In this document: positions 9,834 to 24,808 of the stretch, piece after piece
Layout: each line of letters starts with the position of its first letter
How positions within the stretch are numbered: position 1 is the stretch's first letter
NCBI GenBank assembly: GCA_038231215.1
Contig: JBBRLS010000005.1
Coordinates: forward strand, 49,244-113,243
From: Schlegelella_A sp038231215
GTDB lineage: Bacteria; Pseudomonadota; Gammaproteobacteria; Burkholderiales; Burkholderiaceae_C
DNA: 64,000 bases
Direction: 5' to 3'
Program-made: the position numbers and the translations under genes
Notes under the pieces: generated by a model
Told to the model about the DNA's origin: nothing
What the model saw: only the letters and a program-made list of their open reading frames with translations
The model's database searches: none

Positions 9834-13080
<3,247 letters not shown>

Positions 13081-13088
<8 letters not shown>

Positions 13089-14289
13089 GGACGCTCCCGT
13101 CGCGCTCGGTCCGCGACGCCGCGCCCTTCGCCTCGTCCATCAGGCCGACGAAGCGATCGAAAAGGTAATCGATGTCGTGCGGCCCGGGTGACGCTTCGGG
13201 GTGGCCCTGGAAGCAGAACGCTGGCTTGTCGACGTGGGCGAGCCCTTGCAGCGTGCCGTCGAACAGCGACACATGCGTGGGTCGCAGGGTCGCCGGCAGC
13301 GACTCCGGGTCGACCGCGAAGCCGTGGTTCTGGCTGGTGATGCTGACCCGACCGCTGTCGAGGTCCTTGACCGGATGGTTGGCGCCGTGATGGCCGAATT
13401 TCATCTTGTAGGTGCGCGCGCCGCAAGCCAGCGCCATGATCTGGTGGCCGAGGCAGATGCCGAAGATCGGAACGCCGCGTTCGATGACCTCACGCGTTGC
13501 CTGGATCGCGTAGTCGCAGGGCTCGGGGTCGCCTGGCCCGTTGGCGAGGAAGACGCCGTCAGGCTGCAAGGCGAAGACCTCGGCGGCCGGCGTCTGCGCC
13601 GGCACGACCGTGATGCGGCACTCGCGCGCGGCGAGCAGGCGCAGGATGTTGAACTTGACGCCGAAGTCGTAGGCGACGACGTGGCGTCGCGGCGATGCCA
13701 GCGTGCCGTAGCCGGCGCCGAGCGCCCAGGCGGTCTGGTTCCACTCGTAAGGCTCGCGTACGCTGACGACTTTCGCCAGGTCGAGGCCGGACATCGAGGG
13801 TTCCGCGCGGGCCTTGGCGATCGCCGCGTCGATCACCGATTGCGTCAGCGTCGCGCCCGGCGCCAGCGCAACGATGCAGCCGTTCTGCGCGCCTTCGCTG
13901 CGCAGCAGGCGCGTCAGGCGGCGCGTGTCGATGCCGGCGATGGCCACGGTGTTCTCGCTGCGCAAGTAGTCCCGCAGCGACGCCGTGCTGCGGAAGTTCG
14001 AGGCCAGCGCCGGTACGTCCTTGACGACCAGGCCCGCGGCGAACACCTGTCGCGATTCGACGTCCTCCGCATTGGATCCGTAGTTGCCGATGTGCGGATA
14101 CGTCAGGGTGACGATCTGCCGGCAGTAGCTCGGATCGGTGAGGATTTCCTGGTAGCCGGTGAGCGCGGTGTTGAAGACGACCTCGCCGGTCGTCTCGCCC
14201 TCTGCTCCGATGGATGCCCCGCGAAAGACCGTGCCGTCGGCGAGTGCCAGGAGGGCCTGGGCGTGGTCGGGCAGCAGTTGCGGGGACAA
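13081..14289 (-). CDS. carA: Carbamoyl-phosphate synthase small subunit CarA
   Basis: CarA is the glutaminase subunit that passes ammonia to CarB. The 402-residue protein has the CarA N-domain (LALADGTVFRGASIGAEGETTGEVVFNT) and a class I glutamine amidotransferase domain. Its nucleophile Cys lies in VPIFGICLGHQIMAL, the catalytic His in SQNHGFAVD, and HPEASPGP follows. The only suitable start is TTG at 14289, preceded by GGAG eight bases upstream. A TACAAT -10 lies about 120 bp upstream. The operon runs carA-carB, with greA beyond a terminator. Confidence 0.96.
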
Positions 14290-14410
14290 GGGGACAGCTC
14301 CGGGGCTATGCGTGGCGGCGGGTGCGGATTCGCTGGGCGACCGGGTCCCGCCGTCGGGGCCCTCGTCGCGGCCGCCCCGGCCGACGCTGTCGAGCGGGCC
14401 GAGGCGTTAA

Positions 14411-14416
14411 ATTGTA
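14411..14416 (-). promoter_or_regulatory. Probable -10 element of carA
   Basis: TACAAT on the minus strand, within an otherwise GC-rich spacer, is a near-consensus -10. No TTGACA-like -35 is seen at the right distance. The transcript would carry a GC-rich leader of about 110 nt before the TTG start at 14289. Confidence 0.4.
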
Positions 14417-14557
14417 GCGCCCGGCCGCCGGGGCGGCCCGGCATCATGGCGCCTGTGGAGGCATTGCAAACGGTTTCGGCGGCCGCAAATGGACGACTCG
14501 GTAGGGTGCATCCGGTCTGGCGCGGTATTCGAACAAATGGCCGACGCGGACCGGAAC

Positions 14558-14563
14558 TAGAAT
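14558..14563 (+). promoter_or_regulatory. Probable -10 element of the Bax-inhibitor gene
   Basis: TAGAAT on the plus strand lies 45 bp before the ATG at 14608. The -35 region is weak. It is the only AT-rich hexamer well placed to drive this single gene. Confidence 0.35.
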
Positions 14564-14607
14564 CCCCTGCGACTAGTCACAGTGCGGTCACATTGTTCGG
14601 AGGTCTC

Positions 14608-15303
14608 ATGGATCAGGGTCTGCAATCAGTCGATGTCGGTTACGCCGGCTCGGTCGGCAGCGTCGAGCAGCGCAACCGCGTTCTGCGCAACACTTACTGG
14701 CTGCTCGCGCTTTCGATGGTGCCGACGGTCCTGGGCGCCTGGATCGGCGTCGCCACCGGCGCGATGGCCACGCTCGGCATCGGCATGAGCACCATCGTCT
14801 TCCTCGGCGGAGCGTTCGCCTTCATCTATGCCATCGAGAAGACGAAGAACTCGGCCGCTGGCGTTCCGGTCCTGCTCGCATTCACCTTCTTCATGGGTCT
14901 GATGCTGTCGCGGATGCTGAGCTTCGTTCTCGGCTTTTCGAACGGCGCGGGGCTGATCATGACGGCGTTCGCTGGCACCGGCGGCATCTTCCTCGGCATG
15001 GCGGTGCTGTCGACCGTCATCAAGCGCGACCTGTCGGCGATGGGCAAGTTCCTTTTCATCGGCGCGGTGCTCGTGCTGGTGGCCATGATCGCCAACATCT
15101 TCCTGCAGTCGAGCGCGCTGATGATCACGCTCTCGGTGCTGGTGATCGGCATCTTCTCTGCGTTCATCCTCTACGACCTGCAGCGCGTCAAGAACGGGCT
15201 GGAAACGAACTACATCACCGCCACCCTGGGCGTCTACATCAGCCTCTACAACGTCTTCTCGGCGCTGCTCTCGATCATCGGTCTCGGCGGCAACAGGAAT
15301 TAG
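14608..15303 (+). CDS. Bax inhibitor-1/YccA family membrane protein
   Basis: A 231-residue inner-membrane protein with seven hydrophobic segments, typical of the BI-1 family (PF01027; E. coli YccA/YbhL). Family traits include the short N-terminal tail ending QRNRVLRNTYWLLALSM, the central GMSTIVFLGGAFAFIYA, and the conserved C-terminal region FILYDLQRVKNGLETNYITATLGVYISLYNVF. YccA-like members modulate FtsH, and some act as pH-sensitive ion channels; neither role is shown here. The ATG at 14608 has GGAGG seven bases upstream. It is monocistronic, ending at a bidirectional terminator. Confidence 0.9.
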   Translation: MDQGLQSVDVGYAGSVGSVEQRNRVLRNTYWLLALSMVPTVLGAWIGVATGAMATLGIGMSTIVFLGGAFAFIYAIEKTKNSAAGVPVLLAFTFFMGLMLSRMLSFVLGFSNGAGLIMTAFAGTGGIFLGMAVLSTVIKRDLSAMGKFLFIGAVLVLVAMIANIFLQSSALMITLSVLVIGIFSAFILYDLQRVKNGLETNYITATLGVYISLYNVFSALLSIIGLGGNRN

Positions 15304-15340
15304 CTGAGCGCTTCGGGAACGAGGCGCTTCGCTGAATTCA

Positions 15341-15370
15341 AAACGGGGCCTGCGGCCCCGTTTCCTTTTG
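15341..15370. terminator. Bidirectional intrinsic terminator
   Basis: AAACGGGGCC (15341-15350) pairs perfectly with GGCCCCGTTT around a TGC loop. CCTTTTG follows on the plus strand and an AT-rich stretch on the minus strand. It sits between the convergent Bax-inhibitor gene and rlmD and can end both transcripts. Confidence 0.85.
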
Positions 15371-15374
15371 TCCA

Positions 15375-16712
15375 TCAGGGTCGATCGAAGACGGCGATGC
15401 TTTCCACATGCGTCGTGTGCGGGAACATGTTGACGACGCCGGCGGCGCTGCAGCGATAGCCGGCCCGGTGCACCAGGAGGCCGGCATCGCGGGCCAGGGT
15501 CGCGGGGTTGCAGCTCACGTAGACGATGCGCCTGGGCGGGCGCCATGACCCGCCCGGCAGCTCGGCGAGATCTGCGAGCGCCTTGACGAGGCCGAAGGCG
15601 CCTTCGCGCGGCGGGTCGATCAGCCATCGGTCCGCCAAGCCGATTTCCACCAGTGCCTCAGCCGTCACTTCGAAGAGATTGCGCACGGCGAACTGTGTCT
15701 TCGCTGCCAGATCGTTCAACGCCGCGGCCTCGCGTGCCCGCTCGATCAGCGCGGCGCTGCCCTCGATGCCGAGCACCGCCTTGGCCCGCGTCGCCAGCGG
15801 CAGCGTGAAGTTGCCGAGGCCGCAAAACCAGTCGATCAGCGAATCGCCTGCCTCCGGCGCAAGCAGTCTCACGGCGCGGGCGACGAGCGCCTGGTTGATG
15901 TCGCGGTTGACCTGGGTGAAGTCGGTCGGCCGGAACGGCATGCGGATGCCGAATTCGGGCAATGCGTAGTCGAGCGTCGACGGCGCGCCATCGAGGCGTC
16001 GCACGGTGTCGGGGCCTTTCGGTTGCAACCACCATTGCACGTCGTGGCGAATCGCAAAGGCGCGCAGGCGCTCGAGATCGTCGTCGACCAAAGGCTCCAG
16101 GTGACGCAGCACGAGCGCCGTCGTCGTGTCGCCCACGGCAAGCTCGATCTGCGGAATGCGGTCGCGCGCGCGCATCTCGCCGACCAGCGCACGCAACGGC
16201 AACAGCATGTCGCTGACATGCTTCGGCAGCACCTCGCAGCTCGCGATCTCGGCGACGAAGCTCGACTTGCGCTCGTGGAATCCGACCAGCACCGTGCCCT
16301 TTTTCGCCACGTAGCGGACGGACAGACGCGCCCTCTGCCGGTAGCCCCAGGCCGGACCCTCGATCGGCCTCAGCACGCGCTCGGGGCGCACCTTGCCTAG
16401 ATGCCAGAGCGCGTCTTCGAGCGCGCGCTGCTTGGTCGCCACCTGTGCCGACACATGCAGGTGCTGCATGGCGCAGCCGCCGCAGACGCCGAAGTGGCGG
16501 CAGCGCGGCACGACGCGCTGCGCGCTTTCGCGACGCATCGCCACCAGCGCCGCCTGCTCCCAGTTGTTCTTGCGACGGCGCACCGCCACCTGCACTTCCT
16601 CGCCGGGCAGCGCGTCCTCGACGAAGACCACCTTGCCTTCGGCGTTGTGCGCCACGCCCTGCGCCTCGAGGTCGAGCGACTCGATGCGGAGCCACTCCTC
16701 GCTGCTCGTCAT
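15375..16712 (-). CDS. rlmD: 23S rRNA (uracil-1939-C5)-methyltransferase RlmD
   Basis: RlmD (RumA) makes m5U1939 in 23S rRNA. The 445-residue protein has an N-terminal TRAM domain (LRIESLDLEAQGVAH...VFVEDALPGEEV). The iron-sulfur cysteines follow (VPRCRHFGVCGGCAMQHL, with a further Cys in ASCEVL). The SAM domain has DWFCGLGNFTLPLA and DPPREGAFG, and the catalytic Cys is in VYVSCNPATLARD. I use the ATG at 16712 (MTSSEEWLRIESL); the longer frame would enter the riboswitch leader on the other strand. Confidence 0.94.
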   Translation of the reverse strand: MTSSEEWLRIESLDLEAQGVAHNAEGKVVFVEDALPGEEVQVAVRRRKNNWEQAALVAMRRESAQRVVPRCRHFGVCGGCAMQHLHVSAQVATKQRALEDALWHLGKVRPERVLRPIEGPAWGYRQRARLSVRYVAKKGTVLVGFHERKSSFVAEIASCEVLPKHVSDMLLPLRALVGEMRARDRIPQIELAVGDTTTALVLRHLEPLVDDDLERLRAFAIRHDVQWWLQPKGPDTVRRLDGAPSTLDYALPEFGIRMPFRPTDFTQVNRDINQALVARAVRLLAPEAGDSLIDWFCGLGNFTLPLATRAKAVLGIEGSAALIERAREAAALNDLAAKTQFAVRNLFEVTAEALVEIGLADRWLIDPPREGAFGLVKALADLAELPGGSWRPPRRIVYVSCNPATLARDAGLLVHRAGYRCSAAGVVNMFPHTTHVESIAVFDRP

Positions 16713-16749
16713 GAAACGATTATCGAGGCGCCGTCGCGCTGCTAAACTG

Positions 16750-16972
16750 GCGCTGCCAGGAGAGTGCTTCTTCAATGAAGCCGCCGAAGGCGCAGATGAG
16801 GCTCTCGGGCCGCGTCGAACGCTCAGGCATCAAGGACTGGCAAGCGCTTGCGAAAGCAGGCGTTCCTCGCTGGAGAGAGGTCCGCCCCGAGCGGACCCAC
16901 CGAAGGGGCAAGCGGCGTCGTTTTTCGGCACTGCCAATCTCTCAGGTAGAGCGGACAGCAAGGGCAAAGACA
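16750..16972 (+). ncRNA. Tandem glycine riboswitch in the gcvTHP leader
   Basis: Two consecutive aptamers of the gcvT class can be read. Aptamer 1 has GGAGAG (16759-16764), a GCCGCCGAAGGCGCAG core (about 16780-16795) and GCTCAGG (16821-16827). Aptamer 2 has GGAGAG (16872-16877), CACCGAAGGGGCAAG (16898-16912), TCTCAGG (16940-16946) and GCGGACAGCAAGGG. These are the conserved blocks of glycine riboswitches. Downstream, CGGCTC (16986-16991) can pair with GAGCCG (17014-17019), which covers the gcvT ribosome site GGAG. This suggests glycine frees the site and turns on the operon. Confidence 0.93.
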
Positions 16973-17021
16973 TCCCGCAGAGCCTCGGCTCGACGGGTGT
17001 GCAATTTGCTCCGGAGCCGCC

Positions 17022-18161
17022 ATGACCGCCACCGAATCGTCCGCCTCACCCGCCGCGCTGCTGCGCACTCCGCTGCATGCCCTGCATCTGGAACTCGGCG
17101 CGAAGTTGGTGCAGTTTGCCGGCTACGCGATGCCCGTGTCGTATCCGCAGGGCATCCTTGCGGAGCACCGGCGGTGCCGCGAGTCGGCGGTGCTCTTCGA
17201 CGTCTCGCACATGGGCCAGCTACGGCTTCGCGGTCCCGACGCCGCAGCGGCACTCGAGACGCTGGTGCCCGTCGACGTGGTCGACCTCGCACCCGGCAAG
17301 CAGCGCTATGCGCTTTTCACGAACGACGCCGGCGGCATCCTCGACGACCTCATGGTGACGCGGCGCGACGATCATCTCTTCCTGATCGTCAACGCCGCGT
17401 GCAAGGAGGGCGACATCGCCCATCTGCGCGCGCAGATCGCCAGCCGGTGCACGATCGAGCCGATGCCCGAGCAGGCCTTGCTGGCGCTGCAAGGTCCGAA
17501 AGCTGCCGCCGTCATGGCCCGCCTCTCTCCCTCGCTGACCCGTATCACGTTCATGACCGGCGCCGAGGCAACCATCGCCGGCATCGCCTGCTTCGCGACG
17601 CGCTCCGGCTACACCGGCGAAGACGGCTTCGAGATTTCGGTCGCCGCAAGCGATGCCGAGACACTCGCTCGTGCCTTCCTCGCCGAGCCTGAAGTGGCGG
17701 CCGCCGGCCTCGGCGCGCGCGACACGCTCAGGCTCGAAGCGGGTCTCTGTCTCTACGGCCACGACATCGACACGACGACGACGCCGATCGAGGCCGCGCT
17801 GACCTGGGCGATCCAGAAGGTGCGCCGGCCGGGCGGCGCGCGCGCCGGTGGCTACCCCGGAGCCGAGACGATTGCCGCACAGCTGGCCACCGCGCCGACA
17901 CGCAAGCGGGTCGGCCTGCTCGGCCTCGAACGCGTGCCGGTGCGCGAAGGCGCACGGCTCTTCGACGATGCCGGCGTGTCCATCGGCCGCGTCACCAGCG
18001 GGACCGTCGGCCCGAGCGTCGGCCAACCGATCGCGATGGGCTACCTCGCCGCCGCGCACACCGCTCTCGGCCAGGTAGTCCACGCCGACGTGCGCGGCAA
18101 GCGTCAACCGATGCGCATCTCGCCCCTTCCCTTCGCGCCGCACCGCTACTTTCGCGGCTGA
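17022..18161 (+). CDS. gcvT: Glycine cleavage system T protein (aminomethyltransferase)
   Basis: GcvT releases ammonia from the aminomethyl-lipoyl arm of H protein and transfers the methylene to tetrahydrofolate. The 379-residue protein has the family start TPLHALHLELGAKLVQFAGYAMPVSYPQGILAEHRRCR, the motif LFDVSHMGQLRLRG, and RSGYTGEDGFEI. The C-terminal beta-barrel includes VGRVTSGTVGPSVGQPIAMGYL. GGAG lies nine bases before the ATG. It is first in gcvT-gcvH-gcvP behind a tandem glycine riboswitch. Confidence 0.97.
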   Translation: MTATESSASPAALLRTPLHALHLELGAKLVQFAGYAMPVSYPQGILAEHRRCRESAVLFDVSHMGQLRLRGPDAAAALETLVPVDVVDLAPGKQRYALFTNDAGGILDDLMVTRRDDHLFLIVNAACKEGDIAHLRAQIASRCTIEPMPEQALLALQGPKAAAVMARLSPSLTRITFMTGAEATIAGIACFATRSGYTGEDGFEISVAASDAETLARAFLAEPEVAAAGLGARDTLRLEAGLCLYGHDIDTTTTPIEAALTWAIQKVRRPGGARAGGYPGAETIAAQLATAPTRKRVGLLGLERVPVREGARLFDDAGVSIGRVTSGTVGPSVGQPIAMGYLAAAHTALGQVVHADVRGKRQPMRISPLPFAPHRYFRG

Positions 18162-18199
18162 CCCGTCTTCTTCCCACCCACATCTCCAGGAGCCAAGCC

Positions 18200-18574
18200 A
18201 TGACCGTGCACTACACGAGCGATCACGAGTGGATCTCGACCGGCGAGGACGGCACCGCCACCGTCGGCATCACCACGCACGCGCAGGACGCGCTCGGCGA
18301 CGTCGTCTTCGTCGACCTGCCGGGAGTCGGCAAGAGCTTCAGGAAGGGCGAGGTCGCCGGGGTGGTCGAGTCGGTCAAGGCGGCGGCCGACCTGTACATG
18401 CCGGTGAGCGGCGAGGTCATCGAGGTCAACGAGTCGCTGCGTGCCGATCCGTCGCTCGCCAACAGCGATCCGCAGGCCGCAGGCTGGTTCTTCAAGATGA
18501 AAGTCGCCGACCCGGCCGAAGCGTCGGCACTGCTCGACCAGTCCGCCTACGACGAGCTCGTCAAGAACGCCTGA
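18200..18574 (+). CDS. gcvH: Glycine cleavage system H protein
   Basis: The H protein carries the lipoyl group that shuttles the aminomethyl intermediate between P, T and L proteins. The 124-residue product matches the family: YTSDHEWI at the N-terminus, GDVVFVDLPGVG, and the lipoylated Lys in VVESVKAAADLYMPVSGEV. AGGAG precedes the ATG by seven bases. It lies 38 bp after gcvT and 29 bp before gcvP. Confidence 0.97.
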   Translation: MTVHYTSDHEWISTGEDGTATVGITTHAQDALGDVVFVDLPGVGKSFRKGEVAGVVESVKAAADLYMPVSGEVIEVNESLRADPSLANSDPQAAGWFFKMKVADPAEASALLDQSAYDELVKNA

Positions 18575-18603
18575 GAACCCGCGACGACCGCCACGAGAAC
18601 ACC

Positions 18604-21525
<2,922 letters not shown>

Positions 21526-21565
21526 TGTCAGGGGATCTGGAACGGCCCGTGCATGCCGTGGGGCA

Positions 21566-24500
21566 TCACTCCTTGGCCGCCGGCATGAAGGTGCCCGCGG
21601 CGCCGCTCGCGGTCGGACCCGTCGGCACCTCGTCGCGAGCGGGCTTGCGCTTGCGATCGCGCACCAGATACGAATAGAGCACCGGCACGACGACCAGCGT
21701 GAGCAGCGTCGACGTGATGACGCCGCCGATGATGGCGCGCCCCATCGGCGCCTGGATCTCGCCGCCCTCGTTCAGCGCCAGCGCCAGCGGCAGCATGCCG
21801 AAGACCATCGCTGCCGTCGTCATGATGATCGGCCGCATCCGCACCAGCCCGGCTTGCAGCAGCGCCTCGGGCACCGACAGGCCGGCGCGGCGGCCGTGAT
21901 TGGCGAAGTCGACGAGCAGGATCGCGTTCTTCGTCACCAGGCCCATCAGCATGACGAGGCCGATCATCGAGAAAAGATTGAGGGTCGAACGCGTCACCAG
22001 CAGCGCCAGCATGACGCCGATCAGCGCCAGCGGCAGCGAGGCCATGATGGCGAGCGGCTGCAGGAAGCTGCCGAACTGCGACGCGAGCACGATGTAGATG
22101 AAGATGACCGCGGCGCCGAGCGCCAGCAGCACGCCCTGGAAAGCCTCGGCCTGGTCCTTGGTCTGTCCGCCGACGTCGAAGCGATAGCCGGGCGGCAACT
22201 GCGTCGCCTTGACGATCTTCTGCACGTCGTCGCCGACGTCGCCGCTCGGACGGCCCTCCGTTCCGGCATAGATCGCCTGGCGCCGCTGCAGGTCCTGGCG
22301 CTTGATGACGACCGGATTGACGACCGGCACGACGTCGGCAACGCGCGAAAGCGCGATCGGCGTGCCGTCCCTGGCGTAGGCGACGGGCAGGTCGTCGAGC
22401 TGCGAGACGTTCTCGCGCGACGACTGCGGCAAGCGCAACTCGACGTCGACCTGCTCGCCGTCGGGCGAGGTCCAGTAGGTCGCGACGTCGCCATTGACGA
22501 AGCTGCGCAGGCTGGTCGCGAGTTGCGTCGTCGTCAGTCCGAGCTCGCGCACCGCGTCGGGCTTGAGGCGTACCGCATAGGCCGGGATGCCCGGCTTCAC
22601 CGAGGTCGTCAGGTCGGCGATGCCCGGCACCTTGGCGACCTTGTCGCGCAGGCGCAGCACCTCCGTCTCGAGCACGTTCGGATCGGGGCCGAGCAGGGCC
22701 ACGTAGATCGGCTGGTTGCCGAGCGTCACGCTGATGCCGGGGATCGGCAGCAACGCCTCGCGCAGCGCCTTCTCGAGCTGGCTCTGGCTGCGCTGGCGCT
22801 CGTGCGGCTTGGTGAGCTGGATGCTGAGCGTCGCCGAATTGCGGCTGCCGTTGCCGGTGTCGCCGACCGTCGTCGAGACCATACGGATCTCGGAAAACTT
22901 GCGCACCACCTCCTCGACCTGGCGCAGCTTGTCGCTGCCGCGCAGCAGGCTGGTGCCGACCGGCAGCTCGACGTTCATCTGGATGTAGCTGTTGTCGCTC
23001 TCCGGAATGAACTCGGTGCCGACCAGCGGCGCCAGCATGATCGCGCCGACGAAGCTGGCGACGCCGGCCAGCAGCACCACCGCCCGCGGCGTGATCGTCG
23101 CGAAGCGCCAGCGCCGCGGCATCGTGCGATCGCGCTGGCCGGCCGCATCGAAGGGCCGGCCCCACGCCGGCACCGGCGGGACGAAGACGCGATAGCGCCG
23201 GCCCGAGAAGATCCAGCGGATCGCCCGCTCGTAGACGCCGTGCAGCAGGTCGAGAAAACGGTCGGTGCCGCGCATCAGATGGCCGAGCCCGGGCACCTTG
23301 AGCAGGCGGTTCGTCGGCGGGTCGCGCCAGATGCTCGAAAGCATCGGGTCGAGCGTGAAGCTGACGAACAGCGACACCAGGACGGCGACCGCGACGGTAA
23401 TGCCGAACGGAAAGAAGAACTTGCCGACGATGCCCTTCATGAAGGCCACCGGCACGAACACCGCGCAGATGGCAAAGGTCGTCGCCATCACTGCGAGGCC
23501 GATCTCCTCGGTGCCGACGCTGGCCGCCTCGCGGTGGCCTTTGCCCATGTGCACGTGCCGAACGATGTTCTCTCGCACCACGATCGCGTCGTCGATGAGC
23601 AGGCCGATGCAGAGCGAAAGCGCCATCATCGTCATGAAGTTGAGTGTGAAGCCGAACAGGTAGACGGCGATGAACGACGAGATCACCGCGATCGGCAGGG
23701 TCAGCCCGGTGATGATGGTGCTGCGCCAGCTGTGCAGGAAGAGAAAGACGATGGCGATCGTCAGCAGCGCGCCCTCGATGAGCGTGTTCTTGACGCCGTC
23801 GAGCGAGCGAGCGACCCAGTCGCTGTCGGCGTAGACGAGGCGCAGCTCGACGCCAGGCGGCAGGCTCTGGCGCAACTCCTCGGCCGCCGCCTTGACCGCC
23901 TCGCCGGTCTGGACGATGTTGGCGTCCTGCTGCTTGAAGACCTGGAACGAGATTGCCGGCACGCCGTCGACGCGCGAGATCGAGTCGGGCTCGCGCTCGC
24001 GCTCGACCAGCGTGCCGAGGTCGGCAAGGCGCACCACCGTGCCGTTGCGGTTGGCGACGACGACGTCGGCAAAGGCCTTGGCGTCGCGCACCTTGCCCTC
24101 GACGCGCACGGTTGCGTCTTCCTTGGTCCCGGAAAGCAGGCCGACCGGCATGTCGGAGTTGGCGCGCTGCAGCGCCTGCGACACGTCGCCCGGCGTGAGC
24201 TGGTAGGCGCGCAGCCGCTGCGGGTCCAGGTCGATGCGCACCTGGCGCACGGTGAGGCCGCCGACGTCGACGCGGGCGACACCGGTGGCGCGCTCGAGGC
24301 GCTTCCTGACGACCTGGTCGGCGAGCAACGAGAGCTCGCGCGAGCTGCGGTCGGCGCCGAGCAACGAGAGGTAGACGGTCGGCTGCGCGTTGTCGCCGTC
24401 GAAGCGCGAGACAAAGGGCTGCCTGGCGTCGCGCGGGAAGCTCGGCTGCACCACCGCGACCTTGTCGCGCACGTCCTGGACGGCGCGATTCATGTCGGCG

Positions 24501-24793
24501 GAGACCTGGAACTCGACCACCGTCTCGCTGCGTCCTTCCAGGCTGTTCGAGCGGATCATCTTGACGCCGGCGATGCCGTTCAGCGAGAGCTCGATCGGCC
24601 GCGTCAGCTCGCTCTCGATCGCCCCGGGCGAAGCACCCGGGTAGGCGACGCTGACGAAGACGATCGGCGGTGTGATGTCGGGCAGCCGCTCGACGCGAAG
24701 CTGGCTGTACGAGAACAGGCCGAGCACGCAGAGCGCGGCCATCGCCATGGTCGCGAAGACGGGGTTGTTGATCGAGACGCGGGTGAACCACAT
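21566..24793 (-). CDS. RND-family efflux pump inner-membrane subunit (AcrB/MexB-like)
   Basis: This is a proton-driven tripartite efflux transporter of 1075 residues, typical of the HAE1 group. It starts FTRVSINNPVFATMAMAALCVLG, continues with LPDITPPIVFVSVAYPGASP, and has a large periplasmic loop. The TM4 proton-relay pair is in GLLIDDAIVVRENI, and the TM10 Lys in GLVTKNAILLVDFAN. The second half repeats the topology. The ATG at 24793 has AGGA seven bases upstream and lies 15 bp after its adaptor gene. No outer-membrane channel gene is adjacent, so it presumably uses a TolC-like protein encoded elsewhere. The substrate cannot be told. Confidence 0.92.
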   Translation of the reverse strand: MWFTRVSINNPVFATMAMAALCVLGLFSYSQLRVERLPDITPPIVFVSVAYPGASPGAIESELTRPIELSLNGIAGVKMIRSNSLEGRSETVVEFQVSADMNRAVQDVRDKVAVVQPSFPRDARQPFVSRFDGDNAQPTVYLSLLGADRSSRELSLLADQVVRKRLERATGVARVDVGGLTVRQVRIDLDPQRLRAYQLTPGDVSQALQRANSDMPVGLLSGTKEDATVRVEGKVRDAKAFADVVVANRNGTVVRLADLGTLVEREREPDSISRVDGVPAISFQVFKQQDANIVQTGEAVKAAAEELRQSLPPGVELRLVYADSDWVARSLDGVKNTLIEGALLTIAIVFLFLHSWRSTIITGLTLPIAVISSFIAVYLFGFTLNFMTMMALSLCIGLLIDDAIVVRENIVRHVHMGKGHREAASVGTEEIGLAVMATTFAICAVFVPVAFMKGIVGKFFFPFGITVAVAVLVSLFVSFTLDPMLSSIWRDPPTNRLLKVPGLGHLMRGTDRFLDLLHGVYERAIRWIFSGRRYRVFVPPVPAWGRPFDAAGQRDRTMPRRWRFATITPRAVVLLAGVASFVGAIMLAPLVGTEFIPESDNSYIQMNVELPVGTSLLRGSDKLRQVEEVVRKFSEIRMVSTTVGDTGNGSRNSATLSIQLTKPHERQRSQSQLEKALREALLPIPGISVTLGNQPIYVALLGPDPNVLETEVLRLRDKVAKVPGIADLTTSVKPGIPAYAVRLKPDAVRELGLTTTQLATSLRSFVNGDVATYWTSPDGEQVDVELRLPQSSRENVSQLDDLPVAYARDGTPIALSRVADVVPVVNPVVIKRQDLQRRQAIYAGTEGRPSGDVGDDVQKIVKATQLPPGYRFDVGGQTKDQAEAFQGVLLALGAAVIFIYIVLASQFGSFLQPLAIMASLPLALIGVMLALLVTRSTLNLFSMIGLVMLMGLVTKNAILLVDFANHGRRAGLSVPEALLQAGLVRMRPIIMTTAAMVFGMLPLALALNEGGEIQAPMGRAIIGGVITSTLLTLVVVPVLYSYLVRDRKRKPARDEVPTGPTASGAAGTFMPAAKE

Positions 24794-24808
24794 GCGACGT
24801 TCCTCCGG

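Larger units (their letters stand above)
14290..14607. other. Divergent promoter region between carA and the Bax-inhibitor gene
   Basis: This 318-bp spacer holds no convincing gene on either strand. The half nearer carA is extremely GC-rich and would be the long carA leader. The half nearer 14608 is more balanced. Two -10-like hexamers are listed separately. I see no operator repeat or leader peptide that I can support. Confidence 0.6.
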
